A stretch of 64,000 nucleotides of DNA, taken from Tidjanibacter sp. (GTDB lineage: Bacteria; Bacteroidota; Bacteroidia; Bacteroidales; Rikenellaceae). The notes beneath the pieces are model-generated. The model saw only the letters and a program-made list of their open reading frames with translations, made no database searches and was not told where the DNA came from. A program made the translations under genes and the position numbers. The stretch covers positions 1 through 64,000 of the forward strand of contig JAFQNC010000005.1 in NCBI GenBank assembly GCA_017396085.1. Reading direction: 5' to 3'. Below, piece by piece: positions 62,516-64,000 of this stretch (positions are counted from its first letter, which is position 1; each line of letters opens with the position of its first letter).

Positions 62516-64000
62516 TTACAATTCTATCACTCTGTCGCAAAACTCCAAAGTCTTGGGGTTGTGGGAGATGAAGAGTATGGTCAGGTTGCTGTCGGCCTCG
62601 GAGAGCCCTGCCACGGCATCCACAATCTCTCTCTCGGTGGGCTCGTCAAGCGAACTTGTAGCCTCGTCAAACATCAGCACCGAGGCCTCCTTGTAGAGCG
62701 CACGTGCAATGCCTATGCGCTGTCGCTGACCACCCGAGAGCCTGCATCCCGCCTCGCCCGTGATGGTATCCACCCCATTGGGCAGGCCCGCCACAAGGTC
62801 GCCCAGTTGGGCTGTGGCGATGGCCTTGCGGAGCCTTGCGTGGTCAATCTGCCCGGGCTCCACCCCGAAGGCTATGTTCTCGGCAATGCTCACATCGGGT
62901 ATGAAGAGGTCTTGCGACACGTAGGCTATGTTGTTCTGCCACTTGCGGCGCAACTCGGGGGTATTGATGGGCTTGTCGTCTACCACAAGGGCCCCCTTGT
63001 GGGGCACAAAGAGTGCGGCGAGGATGTTGAACAGGGTGGTTTTACCCTTGCCCGAAGCGCCCTGAATACCAACCTTTTCGCCCTTGCGGATGGCGAGCGA
63101 GAAGTTGTTGAGTATGAGGTCGTTGGGCACACCATTGGGCTTATCGTTGGGCGCACCCTCATTGTTATTGGGCGCACTGCTGTAAGCAAAATCCACCCCT
63201 TCAAGCCTAATCTCGCGCTCAAAGGGAAGCCTCTCGGTGGTCTGCGAGGTGGGCTCCACCTCGTGGCTCAACTCGGTGGTCAGCAGTTCCACAACAAATT
63301 GGTTGCGCTTGAACTCGCTCCAACTCCCCACAATGCGACTAATGGAGGGCACAATGCGGTAGGCAGCCACCGCAAACACACCCAAAAATACCTTGAGCGA
63401 GCCCACGGTCTGCCCCGCAGCCAAGCCCACGATGATGACCGCCACCACCCCCAGCACCAACGAGAACTCGATGACGTGGCTTGAGGAGGCACGCATCAGC
63501 ATAGCCCGCAGGGAGTAGTGTCGTAGGCTCTCAATGCCTCGTGCGAAACGTGCTGTAATATAGGGTTTTGCGCCCGCAATCTCAATGTCGGCATAGCCAC
63601 GCAGGGCCTCATACATAGTCTTGTTTTGGGCCACTTGCAGGCGGTTTTCCTCACGCCCATTTTCGGCCATACGCTTGCGGATGATGCGCGAGTAGATGAG
63701 CGCCACTGGCACAAACACCACCACCGCCAGCAACACCACCCAAGGGTTGAAGAGGCTCAACAGCACCAACAACACCACAACCACAACGGCCTCGGTGAGT
63801 ATGCCGAGCAGTGGGCTCACCACCCCGTGGGCAAAGCGATGGCACATAGCGTTCACGTTGTTGATGAGCGTGGTGGTGTGGTGGGAGCGCACAAAGAGGA
63901 GCCCACGGGAGAGGTAGTTGTCGTACATCCTCTGCGAGAGGTCGGCAAACAGGCGCATCATAAATCGGCCCCTGACCTGTCCCAAGGCCACACTGCACAC
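62516..64000 (-). CDS. ABC exporter with fused ATPase domain (5' end outside window)
   Basis: At least 494 residues; the start lies beyond the right edge and part of the first membrane helices is missing. The visible transmembrane domain has hydrophobic segments such as LTEAVVVVVLLVLLSLF. The ATPase has Walker A GASGKGKTT, signature LSGGQRQR, Walker B VLMFDEATSSLDE and switch His in ISHN. No N-terminal peptidase C39 domain can be judged. An Asn/Pro-rich repeat insertion (APNNNEG, APNDKPNG, VPND) lies just after the A-loop FAYSS. It is probably the exporter of the peptide-modification cluster, but a general lipid or peptide exporter is possible. Confidence 0.85.
   Translation of the reverse strand: MCSVALGQVRGRFMMRLFADLSQRMYDNYLSRGLLFVRSHHTTTLINNVNAMCHRFAHGVVSPLLGILTEAVVVVVLLVLLSLFNPWVVLLAVVVFVPVALIYSRIIRKRMAENGREENRLQVAQNKTMYEALRGYADIEIAGAKPYITARFARGIESLRHYSLRAMLMRASSSHVIEFSLVLGVVAVIIVGLAAGQTVGSLKVFLGVFAVAAYRIVPSISRIVGSWSEFKRNQFVVELLTTELSHEVEPTSQTTERLPFEREIRLEGVDFAYSSAPNNNEGAPNDKPNGVPNDLILNNFSLAIRKGEKVGIQGASGKGKTTLFNILAALFVPHKGALVVDDKPINTPELRRKWQNNIAYVSQDLFIPDVSIAENIAFGVEPGQIDHARLRKAIATAQLGDLVAGLPNGVDTITGEAGCRLSGGQRQRIGIARALYKEASVLMFDEATSSLDEPTEREIVDAVAGLSEADSNLTILFISHNPKTLEFCDRVIEL

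Overview
The window is a gene-dense stretch of chromosome from a member of the Bacteroidota, most likely order Bacteroidales. A Rikenellaceae/Alistipes-like host is my guess from the family mix and the rather GC-rich codon use, not a proven placement. The evidence is Bacteroides-type promoters (TAnnTTTG at -7, often with TTTG 19-20 bases upstream), weak or absent Shine-Dalgarno sequences, many lipoproteins and outer-membrane barrels, and families typical of this phylum (DUF4270, DUF5723, DUF3467, short GT5 glycogen synthase, DksA-like protein without its zinc cysteines, stand-alone NIF3/zinc-ribbon pair). The average GC content looks to be in the mid fifties percent.

Layout. 1-9.1 kb: an FGE-like lipoprotein, a small outer-membrane protein, a TPR protein, tadA, then aspS, uvrC, trxB and a LuxE-like acyl-protein synthetase. 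9.1-11.3 kb: a LicD phosphotransferase and a GT2 glycosyltransferase (surface glycan). 11.3-23.6 kb, mostly minus strand: topA, a DUF4270 lipoprotein with a short glycogen synthase, rnhA, a DksA-like protein, ileS and xerD. 23.7-31.3 kb: nadB, prfC, a large lipoprotein with a DUF5723 partner, and tRNA-Leu(CAG). 31.4-43.5 kb: a lipoprotein, pnuC, an aminotransferase, DUF1963, a large protein with four NPCBM-like modules, a TonB-receptor-like barrel, ffh and doxX. 43.5-51 kb: a tyrosine phosphatase, mscL, tRNA-Leu(GAG), a FadL-like porin, a low-complexity lipoprotein, proS and DUF3467. 51-60.6 kb: zinc ribbon, NIF3, MerR, riboflavin kinase, a membrane protein, rnhB, an LptF/G permease, aspA and a fatty acyl-CoA ligase. 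60.6-64 kb: an HPr-kinase-like protein, a PqqD-like protein, an S24/S26-type peptidase and an ABC exporter. This set strongly resembles part of a peptide-modification (lasso/RiPP-like) locus that continues past the right edge.

Two things stand out. First, the right-hand cluster: kinase, PqqD-type recognition domain, Ser/His signal-peptidase-like enzyme and exporter, with no precursor peptide or cyclase visible inside the window. Second, a family of mosaic intergenic repeats present in about ten gaps. It is built from hairpin-forming units whose stems change in a compensatory way between copies, a 105-135 bp conserved unit, and arrays of short 7- and 9-base tandem repeats. The AT-rich heptads lie at a near-constant phase upstream of the -7 boxes of topA, ffh and tRNA-Leu(CAG), so some of these repeats may take part in promoters. 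Most other genes are housekeeping genes with clear family motifs.
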